Notes: a model not told the origin generated them from the sequence alone. 36,308 nucleotides of DNA from Bondarzewia mesenterica (GCA_004802705.1 SGPL01000349.1:1-36308), one strand, 5' to 3'; positions 1-11,175 are shown, counted from the first letter of the stretch. Numbers and translations are program-made.

Positions 1-160
1 AGGGAAAGGTAAAAATAAGTAAAAATTTCATATTAAAAAAGTTAATCAGCAAGTAAATATAATACTTCAACGACTCGTAAGTCAAAGTCTTTAACTTTTT
101 TTAATTAAGTTAAATTTCATGATAGAGTCTTAAATTTTTATAACTTAATAACTCACGTAG
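1..160. other. AT-rich stretch upstream of the first SMC4 exon
   Basis: This stretch is made mostly of A and T and is visibly different from the balanced composition of the rest of the window. It carries no convincing coding sequence. It ends in a plausible intron acceptor (ACGTAG at 155-160), after which SMC4 coding sequence starts abruptly in frame. It contains an 8-bp perfect inverted repeat, TTTAACTT at 90-97 and AAGTTAAA at 107-114, with a 9-nt loop. It could be an unusually AT-rich intron, the edge of an inserted element, or a low-quality contig end; the window alone cannot decide. Confidence 0.6.
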
Positions 161-3100
161 CAAGCGGACCGCCAAGGTCGCGTCGAGGGCTGTTAAGGTC
201 GAGGAATCTCTTGAAGAAGAGCTCCTCGAACCGCCTGCTGAAGATGCCGATGACGACCTATACATGGAAGCACCCTCACCATCGAAGATGCGAAAGATGC
301 CGTCGTCAAAAACATCGAGTTGGCGCGCCGATGCAGACGACAAGGAGATGGTGACTTCGGACGAGGTGAGCCCAGCACCGAAGCGTGGCAAAGGCAAGAA
401 GGCTGTCATTGTCTCGGACAATGACGAGGACGATGGAGTTATTCCAATTGCCGAGGTTAAGAAGCCACCACCATCTACTCCTAGTCCATCAAAGGCACGC
501 AAGTTCGTCCCAACAATTGATGAGGACGTGACATCTCTCCTCGATCTGCCCGCCGTCTCCCCAACCAAACCTTCAGCGCCTCCGCCCCCTGAGAAGCCTT
601 CAGGACCGAGGGCTCGACTGGTCATACACAAAATGGCTTTGGTCAATTTTAAGAGTTACGCTGGCCGACAGGAGATCGGACCATTCCACAAAGTGCGTTC
701 TTGTTCGCGCTGCATTCAATTGGTTTTTGATAGTAGGATTGATTTTTTTCCTAGTCTTTCTCAGCTATCGTGGGTCCTAATGGCTCAGGGAAGTCTAACA
801 CCATCGACGCTCTGCTTTTCGTTTTTGGATACCGTGCTTCGAAAATGAGACAGGGCAAGCTTTCCGAGTTGATTCACAACTCAGCTCAATACCCCGATCT
901 CGACGACTGCAGTGTCGAGGTGCATTTTCGAGAGATCATAGACCTGGTACGTTTCATTGTGACTTTTAACCTGTCCGACTTCTTATGGCCTTTCGCACAA
1001 AGCCTGGCAAAGACGCATTCACGGTCGTTCCAGATTCTACATTAGTCGTCACCCGCACCGCTTACAAGAACAACTCCAGCAAGTACACGATCAATGGGCA
1101 GAACAGCAATTACAAAGAAGTTCAGACATTGCTGAAGGGTCGTGGTATCGATCTCGACCACAATCGTTTCCTCATTCTTCAAGTATATTATTTCGCCTTC
1201 TTCCGGTTCTTTTTCTCACTAAGTGCTCTAGGGCGAAGTCGAGTCTATCTCGCAGATGAAGCCAAAAGCGCCATCTGAACATGAAGACGGCCTGTTGGAG
1301 TACCTCGAAGACATCATTGGCACATCTCAGTACAAACAGCCGATCGATGACTCCTTAGCCGAGATGGACCGTCTCTCGGAGGATCGCATGGATAAACTTA
1401 ACCGTTTGCGCATCGTCGAGAAAGAAAAAAAATGCGCTGGAATCGAAGAAGAGGGAAGCGGAAGATTACTTGCGCTTACAGAACGAACATGTGAGAGCGC
1501 AGTCGAGGCTTTGGCAATGGTACCTCTGGAAGTGTCTATTGAATGAGGAACAAATGAAAAGTCAAATTGTACGTTTCATCTTTCATTACGGCGTCAGATT
1601 GGAACAGTTCATCTTCTTGTCCCCCCTACAGGCGCGGCTTCAGAACGATCTAAAGAAGGAAGAGGAACAGAATAAGGATGATATTTCTCATTTAGATATG
1701 CTTGAAAAGCACTACAAAGAGCGTGTCGCTGCTTATGAGGCGAGCAGATATCCTAAAATCCATCTTCAGTCTGATTACTGACTGTTGGCGACTTTGCAGG
1801 AAGTCAAAGAAGCTGCAGCTGAGGCAGTCAAAGACCTCGCTCTCCACGAGAAACAGCAGGTGGGACTTGAAGAGAAGCGCAAGCATGTCAATGGCAAGGC
1901 CAAGAAGTTCAAGAAGTCTCTGAATGAGGTACGTTTAATTGACAATCTCCGAGCATCGTTTATAAAAAGGGCATGATTCGTATAGGACGAAAAGGCGCGG
2001 TCTGAAGCCCTTCGCGCTATCGAGGAAAATGCACAGAAGATGGAGAGTGAGCATGAAAAGGTTGATGAACTGGAAGCGTCGCTTGAAAAGGAGGAAAAGG
2101 TTCTCGAGGGCATCCGAGATAGTTTGAAAGGTCGGTCCTTCAATTTGTAACTCTGCAGTTTTTGATTTCCAAGGGTCGGTCCGCAGACAAAACGCAAGTG
2201 TTCCACGATCAGATTGAGCAGAAGCAGAAAGAGCTCCAACCTTGGACGGCGAAGATCAATACCAAGCACGCTGAAATTGACGTCAAGTCGAGTGAGCGTG
2301 ATATGCTTGTCAAGAAGGCCAATGCTGTGAAGGAAGCTCGCAAAGAGGCGCAGGAGAGCTTGGAGAAGTTGCAAGCTGATCAAGAGGCCAAAGTCCGTCG
2401 CTTTTCATGGCTCCCCACGTCTCCAGTCTGATCACCCTTGCGTAGTTGAACGAGCTTCAGGACCTCAAGGATCGCAAGGGAAGCCTACGGCAGGAAACAA
2501 GGGCCGCTGAGCAGAAAGCCAAGGTATCTGAAGATGGATTATTTAACCATGGCTTGTCCTAACTGTTCGGCAGGATATGCAAGCCCGTGTCGCAGAACTT
2601 AAGTCCCAAGCCTCATCATGCAGGCAACGGGTAGACGAGGCCAAGGCATCTCAGGCCGCGAGTACGTCCCAAAACAAAGTCCTTGAAGGTCTCACTCGTC
2701 TCCGGAATGCCGGGAGAATCGAGGGATTTCATGTATATCTCCTTTCCAAGATGCCTCGCCAATATCTCACTTCTATTCACAGGGTCGACTGGGCAGCCTT
2801 GGAACGATCCCAGACAAATATGATGTCGCAATATCCACAGCTTGTGGTGCGCTGAACAACATGGTTGTGGACACCGTCGAGCAAGGTCAGGCTTGCATCG
2901 AGTACCTGAGAAAGCAAAACGTTGGTCGTGCATCATTTATGGTGCTCGAGAAACTCTCTGCCACCAATGGACTCAACAAGGTCTCGACACCAGAGAATGT
3001 ACCTCGTCTCTTTGACTTAATCAAGCCCAAGGAACCACGTTTTGCTGTAGCGTTCTACAAGGGTGTCGGAAACACCCTTGTAGCCGAGAACCTAGATCAA

Positions 3101-5531
3101 GCGAATCGCATTGCATTTGGTGGGCCACGAAGGTGTAGAGTCGTAACTCTTGCCGGTCAGCTAATTGATTCGTCTGGTACGATGTCCGGAGGAGGCAATT
3201 ATGTCGCCCGGGGTGGTATGAGCTCCAAGCTCGCTGCTGACGCCGTTTCGCCGCATGCCTTGAGGCAGTACGAGCAAGACAGTGAGGCGGTCGTGCAGCA
3301 GCTGGAACAGGCTTCACAAGAGTTGCGGCAGGTGGAAGCCGAGTTCGACTCGTTGATCAAGTCTGGTCCGCAAATCGATATGGCAATTCAGAAGATCAAT
3401 CTCGACATCGAGAATGGTGCCAGTCGCATTGCTGAAGCCGAGAAGCGAATTCGTAATCTAAAGTATGACCGCCATCTTCCATCAAAAACTTTGGCTCATA
3501 AATTCTTCGTTTGAAGGGCACAGAGTAAGCCAGATACTGGAGACCTCTCCCGAATTTCACTTCTCGAGAGAGAAATCGACTCTGCAACCGCTGAGCTCGA
3601 AAAGCTCAAGGAGCGTTCAGGCGCAATCGAGGAAGCGGTCAAAGTGCTCGAGAATAAAATTCTCGATATTGGCGGCTCTCGTATGCTCTCCCAGAAGTCC
3701 ACTGTCGACGGCATCAAACTGCATATCAACTTGGCGAACGACGGGATCACCAAGGCAGAGGTCGCGAAAGCCAAGGCGGAGAAGGACGCGGTCAAGTTTG
3801 AACAAGCCGTAGAGACCAATACAGCGAGCTTGCAGGAGGTTGAGGGTGAGTTTAAGGAGCTCACCGAGCAGATGAAAGAGGTAGCGGACTATGTGATCAA
3901 GGTTCGACAGAGTGTGGATGAGGCGCAAGCGGCGGCGGAGAACTCCAAGGAGGATTTGGATAGCTTGAAGGCTGAGCTTGATGAGAAAACGGAGGAGATT
4001 CAGGCATTCAGGAAGAAACAGGTAAGCAAGCTGCGTGCTATGGATAGTCCTCGTATCCTGACAGCTTTTTGGCCCTAGATGGAACTTCAACAACAGCTTG
4101 GTGATGTGGAGAAAGAAAAAAAAGGAGAACGAATATGCAATAGGACATTGGCAGACAGAGCATGACAACCTGCAACTGAAAGACATTGAGTAGGTTTTCT
4201 CTCTTAAGTCTAGTTTCTCAGAGCTCACATAGTTGGATTCAGTGATGATGATGAGGAAGACGAGGAAGACGTGGGCGAAAATGAGAAAGAAAGCACTGCG
4301 GAACCGGCTGGGTCTATCGGCGATGTCGTCAAACAAGAGCCTGTTGAGGGGGGACTTGGCAGGAATGTCAAGCAGGAGCCGACCGAAGGGGGACTTGGTA
4401 AAAGGAGAACCCGCGCGCAGACACCCTCAAATGAACTGCATATCTATGTCACAGAAGAGTTAGCCCATTTCAAGAAACGAGAGCTGATCGCTGACGAACA
4501 GTTGCTTGACGGTAGTGTACTCTCAACTCCATGGTGATGGACCGCACTAACTTCTGCTCTGCAGAGAAACTGAAAAATGCCAAACCGAATCTGAGTGTGC
4601 TCAAAGAGTACAGGAAGCGCGAAGAGGAGTTCTTGCGCCGGGCTAAAGACTTCGAGGAGACGACGAACCTTCGTGATGCCGAGAAAGCCAAGTACGATGG
4701 CTTGCGGAAGCAGCGACTCGACGAGTTCATGGCTGGGTTCAACGCCATTTCTTTGAAGCTCAAGGAGATGTATCAGGTCAATCTCGCTTCTTCCTACTAT
4801 ATTGCAGAGATCATTCACACTTATTGGTGTGTTTTCCTGCGCTCTCATAGATGATCACTTTGGGCGGCAACGCAGAGTTGGAGCTCGTCGACAGTATGGA
4901 TCCGTTCTCCGAAGGAATCATCTTCAGCGTCATGCCGCCTAAAAAGAGCTGGAGGAACATCTCCAATTTGTCAGGCGGTGAAAAGGTAAACACGAGTCCT
5001 CAATGCAATGGTTAGGAGTTGCTGATCAGCCTCTTCAGACTTTGAGTTCTCTTGCCCTCGTCTTTGCTCTCCACGTTTTCAAGGTCTGTATCGTTACCAT
5101 GTTCCCATCAAATTCTTGCTCACAGCGCATGTCCAGCCCACGCCGCTTTACTTCATGGACGAGATCGACGCTGCTTTGGATTTCCGCAATGTTTCCATTG
5201 TCGCAAATTACATCAAAGATCGCACGAAGGATGCGCAATTCATCATCATCTCCTTGCGGTACGTCGCTTTATGCTCATCAGATGAGGCCCTGTTCTGACC
5301 TGCAGCAGAAACGATATGTTCGAGCTTAGCCATCGGCTTATTGGTATATACAAGACATCAAACCAGACGAGAAGTGCGTATGTCTCCATTAATTGATGCT
5401 GCCGATTTGGTACTCAATTCGTGTTAATCCATCCCATCACTGCCCTGCCAGGCATTTCCATTGACAACCAGTCAATTCATGCTGTGCCCATCAAAATTGC
5501 CAACGCATCTCCTGCGAAGGTCATGCATTGA
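161..5531 (+). CDS. SMC4: Condensin subunit SMC4 (5' partial, 20 visible exons, two frame breaks)
   Basis: SMC-family ATPase of condensin, the partner of SMC2 in mitotic chromosome compaction. Exons: 161-692, 755-946, 1003-1182, 1232-1568, 1632-1739, 1800-1928, 1986-2130, 2187-2392, 2446-2523, 2574-2732, 2783-3462, 3517-4021, 4079-4189, 4243-4511, 4565-4776, 4851-4985, 5039-5083, 5137-5258, 5309-5373, 5452-5531. At least 1428 residues are encoded, typical for SMC4. Order of parts: acidic Ser/Pro-rich N-terminus, Walker A (IVGPNGSGKSN, from about 767), coiled coil, hinge (about 2783-3260, with SGTMSGGG), coiled coil, signature LSGGEK ending at 4985, Walker B YFMDEIDAALD (about 5150). The KPNGC-like stretch MKPKAPSEHEDGLLEYLEDIIGT (1256 on) is typical of SMC4. 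Intron 1740-1799 appears to use a GC donor. Each of two A8 tracts (1425-1432 and 4116-4123) has one A too many for the frame. The start codon is not visible. Confidence 0.95.
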
Positions 5532-5662
5532 TAACCCCAGAACGGACTTCCTTCTCTTCTCAGTGCTATTCGTATTCTCGTGTTGATTAGTCCTTGATAC
5601 CATACAAACCTGTCTGTACCAGTATGTAGACGGCCTGTAGTAGAAGCACTGTTTCCATAAAG

Positions 5663-7655
5663 CTAGTTATTCTTACTCGCCTCCGAATGTTGCCATGACA
5701 ATTTCAGCCACTCCGCGAGAGGCTTTTCATCCCATGATACTTGTGCATGAGACGCTGCTCCTTCTTGTTCCTTCATTGCTGTCGGCAACAACAAAGGAGG
5801 CTTCGCGGAAAACCAGGGATGTCGCTGTGCGTCAACGGCTTTGAGTCGCGACGAAGGGGGATAGATAAGAAGTCTGTGAATGAGGTCTAGAGCAGTAGGC
5901 GATAAATCCCTGGCAGGAAAATGCGAAGGATCATGTCCATCGGTAAGTTTGTTAGAGCGATCGCGCAGGTTTGGGAGATTAGGCAGTAAAGTGCCTAATG
6001 GAATCCCAGGAGCATCCATGAATGTCACTTTTGTGGCATCAGGGAGATCTGTAAACGTCTGACAGGTGGCTTTGTGAAACAGAGCATATATCATACTGCA
6101 TCCAAGTAGTTGCTCACCGGCCAATTCTCCTCGTTGGGTGACCCGCGGGTTTTAAAGATGCTCCATGCGAGCCCTATGTCGCCTCTGGTCGAATCGAATA
6201 GCGGACATCGCTCCCACTCCGTGCAGGCCGATGCGTAGCTGCTATCATCAACGATGAATGGTTTCGTGCGATCTTCCTCCACATCTTCATCCGAGTCTGA
6301 ATGATCATCATCGACAAGAGTTCGCAGGGTAGTGAAGAACTCTGCGAACATGGCGCCCATACTCCAAAGGTCTGAAGCCAAAGCATCATATGACCTTGGG
6401 CCGAACAGGAGCTCTGGGGCACGGTATGGCCTGACGATGATGGACTCAGTTGAAATTCGAGATTATAAAAAAAAAANAAAAAACGGACGAACCCAGTGTC
6501 CCACTTCAAAATACATATTCTTCGAGTTCTCTGGCCAAAGATCTAGTTTCTTGTCGGCGTCGCTTTCATTGTCCTTGAACGAGATACCAAAGTCGATGAG
6601 CTTGACGAGGCCATCAGCCGTTATCAGGATATTTCTCGGTTTAATATCTCGATGAGCTATGTGTCGATCGACGTGCTGCAAATATGCGATGGCGCATATG
6701 ACCTGGAAAATAAGAGATTTCGCGATGACAGTGAAGACATCGGTTGAATGACCGATGGGCGTGGAACGTGGCGTTCCGTAGGGTATAGGGCAGAATCGAG
6801 GACACAATAGTAGGTCCATGAGCGAGTTCGGTATGAAGGGCATCCAAAATTTCTGCATGGACATCGTCCGATCATAGGTAGAGCCAAGGATGTTTATGAT
6901 CTGTTAATTTCCGTAGCAATGTCGACCAAGCGTCTACGAAGATCAAAGAAGGATACTTACACCAGGATGAGACAAACTTGAGAGCAGTCTCAGTTCCTTG
7001 ATTATATCATGCGGCTCCTTGGTGAATTCCCGTCTTGTGTTAGCGGCTTTGACGGCGACTGTCTGAGAGGAGCCGTCGCTCATGCGAAGACACGAACGGG
7101 TTACCATCGACACGAGGGTCTCGGAAACCAGATCCGATATGTCCTACAATTCATCTAAATCTGGTCGATTGACCATGAACTCGCATGTTGGGCGCGACAT
7201 ACGGGATCGAATCCTAGCACAGTCGGAGACTCCATGACTCTGCGCTCGAAAGTGTGACCTCAAATGCGATGATAGATGACGGAGAGCGTTCAACCAGGTC
7301 CAACCTCAACAAAAACAGAGGAGATGAGCTTTCCAGTGACAAGTTGGTTTGAAGCAATTTCACACCGAAAAAACGAGAGAAATCGACAACAGATATGGTA
7401 CCAGCGTACGAACAGGCCTCCTGTATGACGGAAAGCGCGATGGAGTCCGGGCTCCTCGAGGTTCTATATTGGCAATCAGTTCTGAACTTTGAATGAGTTA
7501 AAAAAGTCCCATCCGACCCCAAGAAAAATAAGAAAGATTTATGTACTTCCTGACCGAAAGGATGTACCTTTCACGGGATACTGGAATGTGAGCTTGTAGC
7601 CTGGTACAAAGAGTCCCAATCTCCCACGACTGCTATAAGTCGACACTAGTGCCAT
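5663..7655 (-). CDS. CMGC/CDK-like protein kinase with degenerate glycine loop
   Basis: Serine/threonine kinase of about 584 residues. Exons on the minus strand: 7203-7655, 6961-7143, 6505-6900, 6118-6444, 5663-6058. Catalytic residues present: Lys in VAVKAA, a helix-C Glu in IIKELRLL, HRDIKPRN loop, DFG (DFGISF) and VRPYRAPELLFG, the last typical of CDK/CMGC kinases. The expected GxGxxG loop is replaced by a stretch reading SETLVSMV, as in yeast Cak1-type kinases, so a CDK-activating role is possible but unproven. An acidic insert (DDDHSDSDEDVEED) sits after helix F. The first exon reads from the ATG at 7655 and ends in the same frame, but an internal part (about 7260-7540) is open only in a shifted frame. 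It is either a 309-bp intron (7259-7567) or two compensating one-base errors. An ambiguous base (6477) lies in the intron 6445-6504. Confidence 0.85.
6467..6483. other. Ambiguous base N inside a poly-A run
   Basis: Ten A, one N at 6477, then six A. On the coding strand of the kinase this is the T-rich part of an intron. It marks a homopolymer that the sequencing or assembly could not resolve, and it bears on the frame breaks seen in several neighbouring genes. Confidence 0.95.
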
Positions 7656-7790
7656 TTTTAGTAACTTAAATCAAGATCCTTGCGGAGGCCGACTCCGGCC
7701 AACTTTAGAGTCATTCCGTCTCCCCTCCACCAACTCCTTCCCCTTCATTTCCGCTACATAGCCCACATATCTTATAAACCTAACACAGTC
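7656..7790. promoter_or_regulatory. Divergent promoter between kinase and YAR1-like gene
   Basis: Only 135 bp separate the two start codons, so the promoters and leaders overlap. The YAR1-like side is pyrimidine-rich and carries CTTATAAACC at 7770-7779, a TATA-like sequence or part of the leader. I see no clear activator site. Confidence 0.5.
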
Positions 7791-8668
7791 ATGGCCGACG
7801 ATACAAGCGGTGCAAGTAACAGTGCGATGTCTCATCTCTTTGAAGGAACAAAATCACAATTACTGAAGACGACCTTCTTTTTAGATGAGCGTTTGCTCGC
7901 GGCTGCCCGGCAGGACAACGAGGAGATGCTCCTTGAAGTCTTCGAGCAGGGCGGGTTCGATATCAACTTTCAGGATGGGTACGTGCATTGTTCGCTTATT
8001 TATCGCGCTCGCATCACGCCGACAGCATCTCAGTCTTGGAAACACAGGTGCGTTGACGCGCAGATCCGTTCGCTCGCGCCGGAGCTGATCTTGTTGGACC
8101 GTCCCAGCCCTCCACTATGCGTAAGTCCCTTTTGTCGGATCTCTTCAACAGGTTCAGTTTGTCTCATCCATGATCCATCGCGGTGAACAATCAGGGCATC
8201 CCTTGGGTGCACCGACGTTCTCGAGCACATCCTCTCTCATGAGAACTGCGACGTCGACCCAATAAACCGAATAGAGAAAGCCACGCCGCTCCACCTCGCC
8301 GTCGTAATTGAGGACGACGAAATGCGAAATTACGTCGTGGAAAGCCTCCTGGATGCCGGAGCGAATACAAAGTAAGCCATATCTGCCCTTGACCCTGCCT
8401 CGGGCGGCCGCCTGATCCAATCCGGTGTCGGTCGTGTGCTCAGTATCAAGGACAAGAATGGCGATACCCCGCTCGACCTTCTCTCGTCTGATGACAAGGA
8501 GGTCAGGGCACTGATACGCAAGGCGCAGGCGCAGGCCAGCGTTTCTCTGGACGACGTAGCTAGTGGTGCGTGCCTTACATCGGCCATCACAGCATTCGCT
8601 TAATTTTTCATGCAGATGACGATGGCGAGCCAGGATCAGGATCAGGCTCAGGCTCAGATGAGGAATAA
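7791..8668 (+). CDS. YAR1: YAR1-like ankyrin-repeat protein with two consecutive microexons
   Basis: Small ankyrin protein of 188 residues. Exons: 7791-7978, 8034-8047 (14 nt), 8108-8120 (13 nt), 8195-8371, 8444-8565, 8616-8668. Splicing across the two microexons builds the repeat consensus GLGNTALHYAASLGCTDVLE, which supports them strongly. Two further repeats follow: KATPLHLAVVIEDDEMRNYVVESLLDAGANT and KDKNGDTPLDLLS. The tail is acidic with a GS repeat (DDDGEPGSGSGSGSDEE). Size, repeat number and acidic tail match yeast Yar1, a chaperone for ribosomal protein Rps3 in 40S assembly. The assignment is by architecture, since ankyrin repeats are promiscuous. The start at 7791 (GTCATGG) is the first ATG of the open frame. 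Confidence 0.8.
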
Positions 8669-8900
8669 TCACAGTCTTCGTGCTGACAGAAGAATGGCTA
8701 TTTGTTATCCATATTTGCGGAATTCATGAGTCTCTTCGAGCAGGAAAGACACGTATGTATAACATAGAAATCTCATGACTAGAGTTATTCATCATGTTTT
8801 CCTCACACTGCTCACGCTGTCTAATGCCATTGAAGCACTATTCTATCCGAGTTCCAAGGCTGGTGGTATACGCGCAGATTAGTATACAACAGAAATAACT

Positions 8901-11175
8901 TCATATCAGCTTCCCATTCGACCATCCCTTGAACGTCTCCGTGTCCTTCAGCCACTGCACCAACTCACTCCTCTTCACCTGCGTCCCCTTATCCGCCGAC
9001 TCAACCTTCCTCTTCTGTCCATCTACAAGCTCCCAAAGTTGTTGCTTGACTGTGACCAAGCCAGCTTTAAGCTCGTCACCGCCCAGAATGATAGCAAAGG
9101 GCACCTCGTCGCGCTCCCCCGCCGCGAACTGAGCAGGGAGCTTGGGCTTGTTCTTGGCCAAGAAATCCGTCTAGACCACCAAAATTTCTGCTCAGCCATC
9201 TTTCTTCGGAAGAAAAAAAAAAAACACAAAGATCAATACGCACCCGGATCCCGGCCTCCCGCAACTCCTGCACAAGCCCCATCCGCTCCTTCAACAGCCC
9301 GTCACCCGCGGCCATCACATACGCCATGACCTCCTTACTCCTCATGCCCCTCTCGACCCATTTCGGCCACACGATTGCGAAAACCCGGTCCAAACCGATA
9401 CTGACGCCAACGCATGGCATGCCCTTCTTGGTCTCCCCCGCCGCGGCACTGGTGAACATCCCGACGAGGTTGTCATATCGCCCGCCCGCGGCGATCGAGC
9501 CCACGCCGACCTGCGACTCATCGATCTCCTCTTCCTCCTCTCCCCCCGCTGCGGGTTTTTTGGTCCTTTTTTTTTGGTGGTGCTGCGGCCGAGGGCGCGG
9601 AGCCGGCGGTCGCGGTCTCGTAGGCAGACTTGAATCCTGGCGGCGCGGAAGCTTCGACGATGGCTTCGTAGATGATGCCGGTGTAGTAATCCAGACCTCG
9701 TGCGAGAGAAAGATCGAACGAGACCTAGTCGATTATAATTAGGTTGGATTGCGGTGTACTCGGAAGATCGATGCAGGAATATATACCTTGTCCATCACTT
9801 TGTAAACCTCTAAGTATGTCAAGAGCGTAGCCATCTCGTCAAGACCTTGCTTGGCGCTCGCGTTTGCGGTCAACGTCGCATCTGCAAAGAGCTGGTCAAG
9901 TAGCGCACGTCCACCTAGTGCATATAAAATCGTCTCAAAGGCACGTCACGATTGAGGAAAAAACATACCTTTGTGTTTGACGTATTCTCCGATCTTGTCC
10001 GCAGAGGCAGGATCCAGTCCTTTCTCTTCCGTCATTTCTTTTTTGACGTCTGCCCAAGGAAGCTGGTGAGTTTCGAATAGAGTTAGGTGGTATCACTGTA
10101 ACGAAAAATAAAAGTAGGCGTACCTTGTCTAACTTGTCTACCGCAGAAGAGATCGGGCGTATTTTTTCTGGCGGGACACCGCATACTTCGAAGATGCCGT
10201 CAAGTATTTTTCGGTTATTGAGCTGAGACGAAAGACATGTGCGATGAGGAAGATGGCTGCTGCTGTGAAGCTCTAGCACATACATACCTTCACGGTGAAC
10301 CCGCCCACGTCAAGTCTAGTGAGGATGGTACATAGAAGACTGATCAATTCGGCATCGGGAATCATTGAGTCCCACTGTCCCAAGATATCAAAATCCTTAA
10401 AAAAATGATGCTTGTGATGAGGGCTGACGAAAGGGTGTCAAAAATGAGGATGATTACCGCTTGCGAGAACTCCCGCATCCGACCCTTCGACATGACAGGA
10501 TTGTCCCGGCGATACACCTTGCCCACCTGCCATAGCTTAGACTGCGTACTTGTCGCGCCTCCCATGGCCAAGTATCGCGCTAGCGGAACTGTATGATCAT
10601 ACCTCAGTGCAAGCTGTTCTCCCCCCTGGTCTTCCAGATCAAAAATCAGCTTCGCATCCTCTCCGTACTTCCCGGCCAAAACATCTTTCCGCTCAAACAC
10701 TGGCGTGTCGAGAGCGCATCCACCATAAAGCACGAAGCACTCCTTGACGATGTTCTCCACGTGTTCGCGACAGAACATCTCTCCGGGACCGTAGTCTCGC
10801 GTTCCCTGCGTTCCCGAGCCTGGATGAGCATGAGAGACACCACGAAAAGCCTTGGTGTATGTAAACGCACCTTCGGCGTCTTCAACAAAGTCTCTCCTTC
10901 TTCTTCCCCGCATCTTTACTCCCGCCTGCTGCATTCCTCATCAAGGCCATCGATTTCTTGAGCTCGCCCAATTTCTTCCGGGCCTCCTCCAGCACTGTAG
11001 CCTCCGCATTCTCCAACCGAAGCTTGTTGAATAGTTCTGTCTGCGTGGCGATTTCGGCGCTGAGAGATTCAGAGGTTGACATGGTCGTGAAGTGAGCTCT
11101 GAAGGAGGTATTTACAAGACGAGCTACAGGAAATCGATGGGGAGCGCGAAGGATTCGGGATACCTGGTAAAGCAT
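8901..11175 (-). CDS. HTS1: Histidyl-tRNA synthetase, probably cytosolic and mitochondrial
   Basis: Class II aminoacyl-tRNA synthetase that charges tRNA-His. Exons (minus): 10871-11175, 10458-10805, 10288-10395, 10124-10222, 9969-10062, 9787-9914, 9244-9724, 8901-9170; about 610 residues. Order: Arg-rich N-terminus (31 residues), WHEP-like helical region, [10 protein letters not shown] (motif 1 region), [25 protein letters not shown] (motif 2), [15 protein letters not shown] (HisA), a Lys/Glu low-complexity linker, [15 protein letters not shown] (HisB), [12 protein letters not shown] (motif 3), then the anticodon-binding domain. The second Met (11082) begins the cytosolic form. Two frame breaks: a T run near 10887-10889 is one base short, and one base too many lies in the homopolymer cluster 9542-9575. 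A TGACTC site (11204-11209) resembles a Gcn4/Cpc1 half site. Confidence 0.93.
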
